A stretch of DNA of 10,898 bases from Coemansia sp. RSA 1804 (GCA_027578815.1 JANBTH010000819.1:1-10898); one strand, 5' to 3'; numbered from the stretch's first letter, positions 1 to 7,814 are shown. Program-made: numbers and translations. Notes: generated from the letters alone by a model not told the origin.

Positions 1-324
1 TCATCCTCATCTTCTTCCTCTTCAGAAACCAAATCATCCTCTGCTTTGGGCTCCTCGATTTTCTTGATCGATTCCTTCTTTATTGTCTCTGGGCGTGTCT
101 TTTGTGCCTTGGCGGAAGCTATTTCCAGTATGAACAATGTAAATAGAGAATGGTGTTTAACAACTAGAGGACAAACCAAAAGATGCATATTTCTCGCTTG
201 GGTTGCAGAACAACAGCGTGAACAACCTAGCTAAACTACTACTTTAATTACCTTTATTCTTCGACTGAGCAGACTTTGTTGCACCCGGTGATGTGTTTTT
301 AGAGAGCTGGCGACCCCGACCCAT
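1..324 (-). CDS. Lysine-rich/acidic protein, N-terminal part (two exons, cut by the window edge)
   Basis: I do not recognise this gene. Exon 1 runs from the ATG at 324 down to 252 and begins MGRGRQLSKNTSPG. A GT-AG intron spans 251 to 119 (133 nt). Exon 2 continues from 118 off the left edge, in frame and without stops. About 64 residues are visible. They start basic and Lys/Ser/Ala-rich, with many KK and SK pairs, and end in an acidic run of Glu and Asp (SEEEEDED) at the window edge. A basic leader followed by an acidic tract is typical of nuclear or nucleolar proteins: chromodomain HP1-like proteins, nucleolin-like proteins and rRNA-processing factors all begin this way. No domain is reached, so function cannot be assigned. 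It is divergent from the MPS1 gene, with 565 bp between the two start codons. This is the only gene in the window with a clear intron. The reading frame is well supported; the identity is not. Confidence 0.72.
119..251 (-). other. Spliceosomal intron (GT-AG, 133 nt)
   Basis: On the minus strand the donor reads AAAG|GTAATT and the acceptor reads GAAATAG|CTTCC. Removing it joins exon 1 (phase 1) to an open exon 2. The unspliced reading meets stops quickly (GTA ATT AAA G..TAG region), which supports real splicing. No perfect branch-site consensus is obvious to me. Confidence 0.65.
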
Positions 325-611
325 TTCCGCTAGAATGTATCTTTTGTAGTTAACGGTTTGCTTTTGAATGCTATCTATGTTTGAAGCAACAATATAAAGA
401 AAAGGAAAAACAAATATGTGGACCAGAGTAAAGAAAATGGAGATTACGACTCCTGCCTAAAACTAGAATTTTTCTATTCCAACAAAAAAAAGACTCGTAA
501 TCAAATCGGAGGGCATTTAAAAGGATCAAGGAACAAATCGGAAAAAGGGTGTGGTCGTAAAATCTAATTTTTAATTAATCTCACATGACTGGGGGAGGAG
601 CATTTCAGCTT

Positions 612-620
612 TTTGTTTAC
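612..620 (-). promoter_or_regulatory. Forkhead-type site GTAAACAAA, distal copy
   Basis: This is an exact match, on the minus strand, to the forkhead consensus GTAAACAAA. It lies about 270 bp before the MPS1 start and about 290 bp before the start of the divergent gene, so it could serve either. That forkhead factors bind such sites in mitotic gene promoters is known from yeasts; use here is inferred. Confidence 0.4.
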
Positions 621-864
621 TTTTTAATGTCTCGCTAATTGTGGAAAGTAAAGAAAAAATATAAACATTGGCACTCTCAGTGTGAGTCTTTTTCTTCTGT
701 TCTCAGGAACTATTAATGCTTTTGTTGTTGCCCTCTTTTCTATCCCCTCTTTTTATTTATTTATTTGAAAACGAAAAACTATATCAGCCATTTATACCAA
801 CATTATCAAAATCATTCATACACCCTTTTATTATTTGTTTTATCGTTAAAAGCTATTTTGCATT

Positions 865-873
865 TTTGTTTAC
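865..873 (-). promoter_or_regulatory. Forkhead-type site GTAAACAAA, proximal to MPS1
   Basis: Exact GTAAACAAA on the minus strand, ending 16 nt before the MPS1 ATG. It lies inside a 15-base block, catttttgtttactt, that is repeated exactly 15-16 nt before the ATG of the SANT gene at 9101. Being so close to the start codon, it may lie in the 5' leader rather than in a classical promoter position. Confidence 0.35.
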
Positions 874-889
874 TTACGACGGCTGAGAA

Positions 890-3800
890 ATGTCCTTGTA
901 TGGATACACCGGGGTGGACGGAAACGAAGGGTCACGGCAGTCACAGACATTATACTCCTCGCTGGGCTCATCCAAACGACCGAGCTCTAAACTGTTTGAC
1001 ATGTCGATGGACGACATTGACGACATAAGCGACCTGGAGAACATGAATTTCACCCAGTTCAGTCGCACGGCAGGAATGCAGCAGGCCAGAGACAGCCAGA
1101 GCGAATTTGGATCCAACCCGAGCTTTTATGACACAGCATCGTCCTCTGGCAACCGACAGAGCACTGCGGAGACGAAAAGCAAGTCGTCGGACCGTGGGTT
1201 GTCGTTTGAGAATGAGGAGCCATACTCGAGCCAAGAGGTGTCACCCCAGCAGACAAAGGCAGCGGCAGCGGCAGAGTCCGAGGACAACCGGGATTCCACC
1301 AGATACTTTACGCCTGCAACTAACAGAGAGTCGCAGCTTGGACCCGAGATGACCACGAAAGTCAAGTTCAGTCCCGATGACGAGACAGAAAGCCATGCCA
1401 TCGATACTGCTGCAGCTGCTGCGAACGCAGGACCCAAACCGGCAACCGCTTCTGCTAGCCACTCTGACGCAAACGGGGCAGCGGCAGCAGAAACACCAGC
1501 ATTCAAGCTTCCTCTAGTCAGCACACAGCGGTCAACAGTCACTTCGCGGTGGAAGCGTAGAGGACGTCTGGGGCTGGCAAAGCCCAAACGAAACGACCAA
1601 ACAATGGCCATTGATGACAGCGGCCAAGGCGGAGGCGAAGAGGAGGACAACACAACAACGGGGATGGGGCTTGCGCGCAGTCCGCCCCGCTCGCTTGATT
1701 TCTTTTCAACCGCACCTGCCTCGACGCAAGACAGGCTGCCATTTGCCTCGCGTCTCACGCGATCACCGCCCAGATCATATGGGTCGGCATACAGCGGCAT
1801 CGACGGCTCCGATGCCAACAGCCAGAAGCGCAGTCTGTATACCCCAGTCGACGAAACTAGCGCCGCAGACATCGACCACACATTCCAGAAATCTAGAGTG
1901 CCGCAAACGAACTCGGGTCCCTGGGGAATCGACGGCGCCGCTGAGACACGCGAGGTTGGAGATGGTGCTGGCGGACTGCAACGTAAGCGCACCGCCAACT
2001 CGTCATACGAGGTTCCGATACACAGACAGTCCTTGGATGTCAGCGATGTTTCAATGACAAGCAACCATATGAGCCGGTCGCAGTCGCCGGACCATAACAG
2101 CAACGGCGAAAACGGCAGCGATATTGGGAAAATTCCAAGCGCGTTGGCTGCTGACTCTGCCCCACGTCCATCAGCGTCAATTGACACCGGATCAGTGGGC
2201 AAACGGAGTCACGAGTCAAAGGTTTCATTTGACGACAGTGTGCCTAAAGAACCTGCAAGTAGCGGGTCAGCCAGGCGAAGTGCACGGTCTCCGCTGCTTG
2301 GCAACCAGCACCGGCCGTTTATCTCGTCATCAAACGCAGACTCCTCCGGATCGCCCGAATCGCTTAACCAGATTGTTGGTCGTGAAGTCTCGCCAGATAT
2401 ACAGAAGGGCTCATTTGCTGGGCGGAATATATTATCTACGCGTGGCGGCTCTGCCTTGTCTTCGTTCTCCCTTGGTGCAAAGCAAGAAAAGCGGTCGTCT
2501 GCGCACGGCGATTCGGCTATGGAGATATCGACCCGGTTCCAGCAGTACGAGAGACGAATGAACAGTGTTTCTCCCGCATACGTGGCTTCCCGGGATTCGC
2601 AGCGTGGGTCTTCAAGCGCTCCACGCAGCTCAGAACCAGCGGTAGCAGCTTCTGGGCTTGGCTCAGGCGAAGACGCAGGACCGACTCACGAGGCTGCCCA
2701 TGGCTCTGTAGAATCCAAATCAAACTACCTTCATCGTGCGCATTCGGCTCCTCGGGGCGATCGGGCTGCTGAAAGACACCATGCATTTGACGAATACGGA
2801 GCTGACCACCGTGGTGCTGGATATGTTTCGCCAAAGCTCTCCGCACGCCGGGGTGTGCTGAACACTAGTTTTGACTCGCTGGGGAAGAGCACCCCGGTTG
2901 TGTCTGTTGAAAATAGACAGCCTGAGTCTACAAGCAACAGCAAGAGTTCTTTGGGCTCTAAACCCAGAAAACCAATTGTTTCGGCCTTTTCTGTGCCTGC
3001 TGAGCAGAATAATGCGGAACTTCAGAATCAGCATGTTTCTGCTGTGGTACAGGCAGAGCCCATGAAGCCTTACGCTGAAAGCTATCCGAAGCTAGAGGTT
3101 GATTCTCAGCCCAACAACCAATACCACCAACAGCAGCAGCAGCAACACGTTATCCAGACATCTGAACGTCCACCAGACTCACAGTTCCAGTCCCAGCAGC
3201 AGCAGCAGTCTTCAAGTCGCAATGGAGCCGATCCAAAGCGCTCAATTGCCGTCAATGGCCGGATATACCAGAAAATCAGCATCACAGGTCGTGGTGGCAG
3301 CTCCAAGGTGTACAAGGCGATGTCCGCTAAACACGAGATATTTGCAATCAAGCGCGTATCGTTCTCACGAGCCGATGTGCAGGCAATCGAGGGATATGTA
3401 AACGAGATCATCTTGCTGCGAAAGTTTGATGGAAATCCGCAGATAGTCCAGCTTTTTGACGCAGAAATCAACAAGGAGCGGGGGATTTTGCATATGGTGA
3501 TGGAGTTTGGCGAGACGGATCTTGCCAGTGTGCTGAAGCGCCAAGGCGATCGGCCCCTGGGAATGAACGTCATTCGGTTGTACTGGGAGCAGATGCTACG
3601 CGCAGTGCAGACTATCCACGAAGAGCGTGTTGTGCATGCCGATCTAAAGCCCGCCAACTACCTCCTGGTGAAGGGGTCGCTGAAGCTGATTGATTTTGGC
3701 ATAGCCAAAGCGATTGGCAACGACACTACCAACATCCACCGCGAAAACCAGATCGGCACTGTCAATTACATGTCGCCAGAGGCAATCAAGGAAACAAACA

Positions 3801-4330
3801 GCGAAAGCGGGAAACGGCTAATGAAGCTCGGCAAGGCAAGCGACATATGGTCTCTGGGCATCATTCTCTACCAGATGTGCTACGGACGAACGCCCTTTGC
3901 ACAGCTGGCCCTGTTCAAGAAGCTGGCGTCAATACCGGATCCGACCTTTGTAATTCCGTACCCGCAGTACATGTCGGGCTGTCTCCAAGTAGGCACAGAG
4001 CGCGATCCAAACGCTGACTCAAACGCCGCCTATTCCGATGGAACCCCCAAAATACGTGTGCCGCCAGAGCTGCTACGTGTGATGCAAGTGTGTCTCCAGC
4101 GCGAACCTTCTAAGCGCATGTCCATTCCCGACCTGCTTATAGACCCGCTGCTATGTCCGATATCGCTGGAGCATGCTCTTCCATCTGCCATGGCGCAGAT
4201 GCTAACCCTTCTTAAGCACTCACCGCATGTGCTTGAGCAGTGGGGCATATCGGATTCCCAGAACGAGCGGGTCATTGCATCGCTGGTGCGAACCCTACAT
4301 GACCAAGAACAGCAAGGCAAAAAGGCGTGA
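890..4330 (+). CDS. MPS1: Mps1/TTK-family dual-specificity protein kinase (spindle checkpoint)
   Basis: A single-exon gene for 1146 residues. Members of this family act at kinetochores, starting spindle-checkpoint signalling, promoting chromosome biorientation and, in budding yeast, spindle-pole duplication. The kinase domain covers about residues 794-1089. It has a glycine loop G800-R-G-G-S-S-K-V807, Lys821 in FAIK, Glu839 in helix C, the catalytic motif HADLKPAN (Asp918, Lys920, Asn923), DFG at 935-937, an activation-segment Thr957 in GTVNYM, SPE at 962-964 and Arg1076. HxDLKPAN, LIDFGIA and GTVNYM-PEAI are hallmarks of Mps1/TTK. The remaining roughly 790 N-terminal residues are Ser-rich and probably disordered, with many SP/TP sites, two RSPPRS motifs near 262 and 291, short Ala runs, and two Gln tracts (about 747-775) just before the kinase. 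No TPR is evident. Oddities: Ala where relatives have Ser in HSD, and an insert near 1027-1055. An in-frame TGA six bases before the ATG fixes the start. Confidence 0.95.
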   Translation: MSLYGYTGVDGNEGSRQSQTLYSSLGSSKRPSSKLFDMSMDDIDDISDLENMNFTQFSRTAGMQQARDSQSEFGSNPSFYDTASSSGNRQSTAETKSKSSDRGLSFENEEPYSSQEVSPQQTKAAAAAESEDNRDSTRYFTPATNRESQLGPEMTTKVKFSPDDETESHAIDTAAAAANAGPKPATASASHSDANGAAAAETPAFKLPLVSTQRSTVTSRWKRRGRLGLAKPKRNDQTMAIDDSGQGGGEEEDNTTTGMGLARSPPRSLDFFSTAPASTQDRLPFASRLTRSPPRSYGSAYSGIDGSDANSQKRSLYTPVDETSAADIDHTFQKSRVPQTNSGPWGIDGAAETREVGDGAGGLQRKRTANSSYEVPIHRQSLDVSDVSMTSNHMSRSQSPDHNSNGENGSDIGKIPSALAADSAPRPSASIDTGSVGKRSHESKVSFDDSVPKEPASSGSARRSARSPLLGNQHRPFISSSNADSSGSPESLNQIVGREVSPDIQKGSFAGRNILSTRGGSALSSFSLGAKQEKRSSAHGDSAMEISTRFQQYERRMNSVSPAYVASRDSQRGSSSAPRSSEPAVAASGLGSGEDAGPTHEAAHGSVESKSNYLHRAHSAPRGDRAAERHHAFDEYGADHRGAGYVSPKLSARRGVLNTSFDSLGKSTPVVSVENRQPESTSNSKSSLGSKPRKPIVSAFSVPAEQNNAELQNQHVSAVVQAEPMKPYAESYPKLEVDSQPNNQYHQQQQQQHVIQTSERPPDSQFQSQQQQQSSSRNGADPKRSIAVNGRIYQKISITGRGGSSKVYKAMSAKHEIFAIKRVSFSRADVQAIEGYVNEIILLRKFDGNPQIVQLFDAEINKERGILHMVMEFGETDLASVLKRQGDRPLGMNVIRLYWEQMLRAVQTIHEERVVHADLKPANYLLVKGSLKLIDFGIAKAIGNDTTNIHRENQIGTVNYMSPEAIKETNSESGKRLMKLGKASDIWSLGIILYQMCYGRTPFAQLALFKKLASIPDPTFVIPYPQYMSGCLQVGTERDPNADSNAAYSDGTPKIRVPPELLRVMQVCLQREPSKRMSIPDLLIDPLLCPISLEHALPSAMAQMLTLLKHSPHVLEQWGISDSQNERVIASLVRTLHDQEQQGKKA
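3126..3210 (+). repeat. CAG/CAA-rich polyglutamine-coding tracts in MPS1
   Basis: Two short interrupted CAG/CAA runs encode six and five consecutive glutamines, separated by about 20 residues. They lie just upstream of the kinase domain. Such tracts are prone to length change and probably form a flexible linker. Confidence 0.75.
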
Positions 4331-4731
4331 CTTTGTTCTTCCGATGCTGTGTATTTTACTTATTTTGAACATTATAAACATGCAAGTATTCACGAATAGA
4401 CTACATATTGACACTCAATGCTAGTACTATATGCTTTTAGACATTGACTTCGAATGTCAGAACCAATAGCTACTTTTTACTAATTTCACATTTCATGTAT
4501 GCTATGCAATATATTGAATAAGGTATGCTAAAAATAGCTTGGTCAATTAAACTCTAATGAAAACCAATTCTATACAGACTCTGACATCTCACCACTCGTT
4601 AGATACCGATTGGTTTATGATATGGCCAAGAACTGTCTCTCTTTTACTTGTCTTCTACTGTATTGCTTTTTAATGAAACCATTAAGGCGTTTATCAGCAA
4701 AATAGAGTGATAGCTACCTTTTACGTTTCTT
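4331..4731. other. AT-rich intergenic region after MPS1
   Basis: This holds the MPS1 3' end. No strict AATAAA follows the stop closely; TATAAA near 4374 and GAATAA near 4515 are weak candidates. I see no coding sequence. The stretch from about 4655 resembles 6040-6126, the flank of the second proline-rich ORF. Confidence 0.5.
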
Positions 4732-4860
4732 CTAGCCTTGTGGAGATTCAGGTGGAGTGGGAGGTGCGGGCCAAGGTGGAAATGGTCGTGGTACAGGACG
4801 AAGTGGTCTGAGGTTAGGTCTGCCCCGTGGACTGTCAGGTGGAGTAGGAGGTGCGGACAT
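4732..4860 (-). CDS. Proline-rich 42-residue ORF, copy A (hypothetical)
   Basis: A minus-strand ORF of 42 codons plus TAG, too short for ordinary gene finders. It begins MSAPPTPPDSPRG and ends APPTPPESPQG. The near-duplicate PTPP-D/E-SP motif opens and closes the peptide, with an RP/FPP-rich middle. Roughly 40% of residues are proline. There is no signal peptide. An in-frame TAG six codons upstream blocks extension without splicing. A TATA box (TATATAA, 4989-4995) lies 129 bp before the ATG. A paralogous arrangement with an ORF of identical length lies 1.4 kb away at 6127-6255, and the leaders are similar. The patch is much richer in GC than its surroundings. PxxP and SP motifs would suit SH3/WW binding or phosphorylation, but no function can be assigned. 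Alternatives are the terminal exon of a spliced gene, or a non-coding locus. Confidence 0.35.
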   Translation of the reverse strand: MSAPPTPPDSPRGRPNLRPLRPVPRPFPPWPAPPTPPESPQG

Positions 4861-4988
4861 GTGATATAACAGTGGCTATAATCAGTAGTATCTGCTGGTG
4901 CTGCTTAATGGAAATATCAGAGTGTTGATGAAGAAAAAATATAAAGAAGAATGAGGCATTGGACATTGGATATGGAGATCCTTGCGGT

Positions 4989-4995
4989 TTATATA
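4989..4995 (-). promoter_or_regulatory. TATA box of proline-rich ORF A
   Basis: CCTATATAAACC on the minus strand. It is followed 22 bp later by ATGTCCAATGCCTCATTCTT, which closely resembles the sequence at the same place after the TATA box of copy B. With transcription starting about 30 bp downstream, the leader would be near 95-100 nt. Confidence 0.4.
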
Positions 4996-6126
4996 GGTTT
5001 GACAAATTGTGTTGAGACTACATAAAGATCCTTACATCATGAATTGTATGTAGACATTCCTCACATTCTGTTGAATGTTTGCGGAAATATCCATATGAGT
5101 TTCCACATCTAAACATAAATAACATGACGCAAAGCTGTCCCCAACACATCAAGGTCCAACACATGAGCTTTTCGGAAAACAATAGTAGCCAAACGAGTTT
5201 CCTTGATTGATTTATGAGCAAATCTCTACAACAAAAGGTAAAAATTCAAGCAGCACATGGGAAAAGACTTTAGCACATCCAATTGCGTATTGGGCTAAAA
5301 TGAATAAATGAATAATTAATATTGGCAAACACCATACTCAAAATAGGTTTCTACATATATCCTACAATACAAATAGCATGTATATGTTGGTTGTATGCTA
5401 AAATATGTACAATAATGTAGTAGTGTTGTTGACAGCTTATATCCTAGAAATTAATACCAAGAGAGTAGACAACACTCAACAAAAGTACTTTACAAACGGA
5501 TAGTTTTACACGCCAAACACTGAGTCATACTTAGTTTCAAAACAGCTGACTTGGAACTTTTGTGGTTTTCCACTATGTTGAATAAATGTAGTGAATTCTT
5601 GTTTATAGAGAAATCAACAGTACTTTTGTAAAATTGTTTTCCTTTCGTATTTTTGATTAAATCTCATAGATTAGACATGGGTAATAATTTACTTATTTCT
5701 AACAATGCAAGCACACATTTATTCAAGGGTATACTAAATATTATGTTCAACGCAATTGATGTGTGTAGCTAATATCAGGAATGTCAACTTTTATGTGCTT
5801 ATACAGAGAAAAAGCTGATTCTCGGTCTATTAATTGCGTTATCTTTGCTTGTCAACATCTTACTCAAATTTTAGAATTAACAGATGTTTTATCAAGGATA
5901 CGACTAATTTTATTGTTTTTGTGCGTACTGTGCAATATATTGATAATGGTAGGTTGCAGCATGGATATCTTCAAGCTAAAAATTCGGGCATTTTTTACTA
6001 AAAACATATTTTGTGCATGGGATAACTAAGAACCATTCTACTTTTTATTCTCTATTGCATTATTCTTTAAGGGTTTATAAAATACTTTATTAGTAAGATA
6101 GTGTGCTGTTTACGTCCATTCCTTTG
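4996..6126. other. AT-rich intergenic region between the two proline-rich ORFs
   Basis: No gene that I can support. Several short ORFs exist on both strands, but they lack domains and coding composition. The part from about 5440 to 5560 resembles 6800-6910, including a shared GAGTAGACA and a block around ACTGA..ATACTT..GTT..AAAA.GCT, consistent with an old tandem duplication. The right end holds two AATAAA signals on the minus strand (6086-6091 and 6044-6049) suited to copy B. Confidence 0.45.
6086..6091 (-). terminator. Poly(A) signal AATAAA for proline-rich ORF B
   Basis: An exact AATAAA on the minus strand, beginning 36 nt after the TAG of copy B, with another at 6049-6044. The position is right for 3'-end formation, but AATAAA is common by chance in such AT-rich DNA. 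Confidence 0.35.
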
Positions 6127-6255
6127 CTAGTTGGATGAACGTGGAGAAGGAGGGGGAGAGGGATAAGGGGATTGAACAGGGGAGCGAGTGGGGGGAGTGG
6201 GAGGAGGAGTGGGAAGTTGATTGTTGGAATTCTCGTCTCTTGAAGGTATACTCAT
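6127..6255 (-). CDS. Proline-rich 42-residue ORF, copy B (hypothetical)
   Basis: A minus-strand ORF of 42 codons plus TAG, the same length as copy A. It begins MSIPSRDENSNNQ, then becomes a run of PTPP, SP and PPPSP motifs, and ends SPRSSN. Nearly all the prolines lie in the last 28 residues. There is an in-frame TAA seven codons upstream. A TATA box (6401-6407) lies 146 bp before the ATG, and AATAAA follows 36 nt after the stop, so a complete small transcription unit can be drawn. Sequence identity with copy A is low outside the PTPP motifs, but length, orientation, promoter and flanks agree. The opposite strand carries a 76-codon ORF (6135-6365) with an acidic start and a hydrophobic segment; copy A has no counterpart with an ATG there, so I favour the minus strand. 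Function is unknown. Confidence 0.38.
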   Translation of the reverse strand: MSIPSRDENSNNQLPTPPPTPPTRSPVQSPYPSPPPSPRSSN

Positions 6256-6400
6256 ATTGTAGTATAATAGTAGTTATAACTTTATCTAGCGTTGCTAAAA
6301 TACTAATTATATTTGCTGTTGGTAGACGGAAGGAACACCTATATGTTAATAATGAAATTTTTTAAAAAAAATGAAACAATGGACATGAGTTTTTTGATGC

Positions 6401-6407
6401 TTATATA
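6401..6407 (-). promoter_or_regulatory. TATA box of proline-rich ORF B
   Basis: CACCTATATAAGC on the minus strand, followed 14 bp later by ATGTCCATTGTTTCATTTTT, the counterpart of the copy A leader. An everted CCG-N6-CGG lies about 30 bp farther upstream at 6438-6449. Confidence 0.4.
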
Positions 6408-6437
6408 GGTGCAGCAGAGTGTGGTAAAAACGCACTG

Positions 6438-6449
6438 CCGTTTATACGG
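6438..6449. promoter_or_regulatory. Palindrome TGCCGT-TTAT-ACGGCA with CCG-N6-CGG core
   Basis: A perfect 6-bp inverted repeat around a 4-nt spacer covers 6436-6451 and contains CCG-N6-CGG. Zn2Cys6 transcription factors of fungi bind paired CGG triplets, so this could be an upstream activator site for copy B. It stands out from AT-rich surroundings. No counterpart is seen before copy A. Confidence 0.25.
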
Positions 6450-6451
6450 CA

Positions 6452-7117
6452 CTAGCCAAAAGGAAGACTTTTCTCATATTTTGGGGAGTTTCTCAATTTG
6501 AGAAAAAGAATAAATGAAATATTCCAATTAATTAAGATTTTGTATGTGTGATCCATATGAAAGCATCAATATGTGGTCATATTTTCTGATTATCGTTTTG
6601 ACATTATAATGATCACATTTAAGAGTGCATATTTCAGAAACCCGGAGTGTATTCTTTTGTTTTGGCATTGCTTTTGTACATATTTTTACAATAAAACAAA
6701 GTAATCATATATCTTTGAAATAGAGACACAATTAAAAAGCAAAAAAACTAATATAAATGAAAATTAGTGACTAGAAAGCGTTTTTGTGTGCTATTTTTGT
6801 CTATATTAATTAAAAGAGTAGACAGCGCTTTGTAAAATATATTACACACATCCCAAAATCCACTGATACTTGTTGAAAAGCTAGACTGCAGATGCGTGCA
6901 AGTGTCATGTGCCAAATCATACACGTTTTCTGAACAACTGACCTGAATTTCTATTTCCAACCTTTTATTGCTACTTCCGCCTTGTCTAGCATGAGAAGTG
7001 GATATCCAGTTATTGAGGAAAAGATGGCAAAATATATGCAAAACTAGTTTCTTTTCAATTCTTTCTTTCTATTCCCCTTTTTTGCATTTTCATTATTCTT
7101 TTTCTTTGCTCCAAAAA
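6452..7117. other. AT-rich region upstream of acireductone dioxygenase copy 1
   Basis: No coding sequence seen. It joins the upstream side of proline-rich ORF B to the promoter of the first dioxygenase. The last 70 bp before the ATG at 7118 form a pyrimidine-rich tract (ttctttctttctattcccc and similar) typical of fungal core promoters. No GTAAACAAA is present. Confidence 0.5.
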
Positions 7118-7666
7118 ATGCGCGCATATCTTTATGGTTTCATTTTGCTTGAACAGCGTGAGTCTCACGATTCGGGGCAGACTGTGAGTTTGGAGGAACT
7201 TAACGCCATGGGTGTGCAATATCAGCGATTAGACGGTAGCGAAGAGGAAAACCTGGCAGCAATAAGTGCTCTGTGCAAAGAGAGAAAGTACATGACACGC
7301 GACGATATCACTATATCTCCCTCTCTTATTCCGGACTATGAAGAGAAAATAAAGTCATTTTTTGTGGAGCACATCCACGAGGATGAGGAGGTCAGGTATG
7401 TTCTTGATGGTTCTGGCTATTATGATGTAAAGGGCTCTAATGGCTGGTGGATACGTATTTTGATAGAAAAGGGTGATTTGCTCAGTATCCCAGCTGGAGT
7501 CTGTCACAGGTTCACGCCAGATACCAACAACTACATCCAGGCGATGAGGATGTACAAAGAGAATCCAAAATGGCAGCCTATATACCGCAAAGAATATCTT
7601 TTTAGTACGTGCTATTCATTCAACTTTCCAGATATCAAAGAGGTTACTGAGGTTGGATTCTGTTAA
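7118..7666 (+). CDS. Acireductone dioxygenase, divergent copy 1
   Basis: Encodes 182 residues of the acireductone dioxygenase (ARD/ADI1) cupin family. This enzyme oxidises the methionine-salvage intermediate 1,2-dihydroxy-3-keto-5-methylthiopentene to 2-keto-4-methylthiobutyrate and formate with Fe(II); a Ni(II) form gives different products. The metal ligands are all present: His85 and His87 in HIHEDEE, Glu91, and His130 in CHRF. It is about two-thirds identical to copy 2 over the first 157 residues, with full conservation of the RDDITISP and YEEKIK stretches. The ends differ. Residues 5-12 (LYGFILLE) replace the usual YYDNSAAD, and after PKWQPI the conserved NRPDAD is lost and replaced by a Tyr/Phe/Ser-rich tail. 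Codons are visibly more AT-rich than in copy 2. ATG 7118 is chosen because the family begins MRAY. A relaxed or specialised paralogue is likely; a working enzyme is still plausible. Confidence 0.88.
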   Translation: MRAYLYGFILLEQRESHDSGQTVSLEELNAMGVQYQRLDGSEEENLAAISALCKERKYMTRDDITISPSLIPDYEEKIKSFFVEHIHEDEEVRYVLDGSGYYDVKGSNGWWIRILIEKGDLLSIPAGVCHRFTPDTNNYIQAMRMYKENPKWQPIYRKEYLFSTCYSFNFPDIKEVTEVGFC

Positions 7667-7726
7667 CTGGTTTCAACCGAGGTCATGTATGTTGAAGAGC
7701 TGAGATACACGTCTGTGTAATCATGT

Positions 7727-7732
7727 AATAAA
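7727..7732 (+). terminator. Poly(A) signal AATAAA of dioxygenase copy 1
   Basis: An exact AATAAA 61 nt after the TAA, followed by a GT-rich stretch (gggttttctggttgg). Signal, distance and downstream GU-rich element all fit a normal 3' end. Confidence 0.5.
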
Positions 7733-7814
7733 CAAGGGTTTTCTGGTTGGCAGAACAATACGAGAGCGCTTGAAGAGCGAATGGTTTTATCACCAACTCC
7801 AGCAGCGTCTTTTG

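Larger units (their letters stand above)
325..889. promoter_or_regulatory. Divergent promoter region between the minus-strand gene and MPS1
   Basis: This 565 bp AT-rich gap separates two divergent start codons, so it should hold the promoters of both genes. I see no ORF of note. It contains a TATAAA at 660-665 on the plus strand, a TTTA tandem run around 750-765, and two exact copies of TTTGTTTAC (GTAAACAAA on the other strand) at 612-620 and 865-873. The TATA call is weak because the region is so AT-rich. Confidence 0.6.

Noticed and set aside
1126..2202. A 358-codon ORF on the minus strand inside MPS1
   Set aside because: It is a frame shadow of the GC-richer MPS1 coding region, Ser/Ala/Arg-rich with no domain. 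The plus-strand frame continues to a clear kinase.
5018..5221. A 67-codon minus-strand ORF just upstream of the copy A TATA box, as a possible first exon
   Set aside because: It opens with TTG rather than ATG. No convincing donor site joins it to the proline-rich ORF, and copy B has no equivalent.
5479..5629. An 11-bp inverted repeat (acaaaagtact and agtacttttgt) suggesting a small mobile element
   Set aside because: The motif is itself nearly palindromic (aaagtacttt), the arms are short, and no target-site duplication is visible.
5781..6029. An 82-codon plus-strand ORF with hydrophobic residues
   Set aside because: It is an AT-rich Leu/Ile/Phe-heavy translation without a domain. The length is within chance for open AT-rich DNA, and no counterpart is seen in the duplicated block.
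6135..6365. A 76-codon plus-strand ORF: acidic start followed by a membrane-like segment
   Set aside because: It is antisense to proline-rich ORF B. Copy A has no matching ATG-started ORF on that strand, whereas the minus-strand ORFs match in length and promoter. It cannot be fully excluded.
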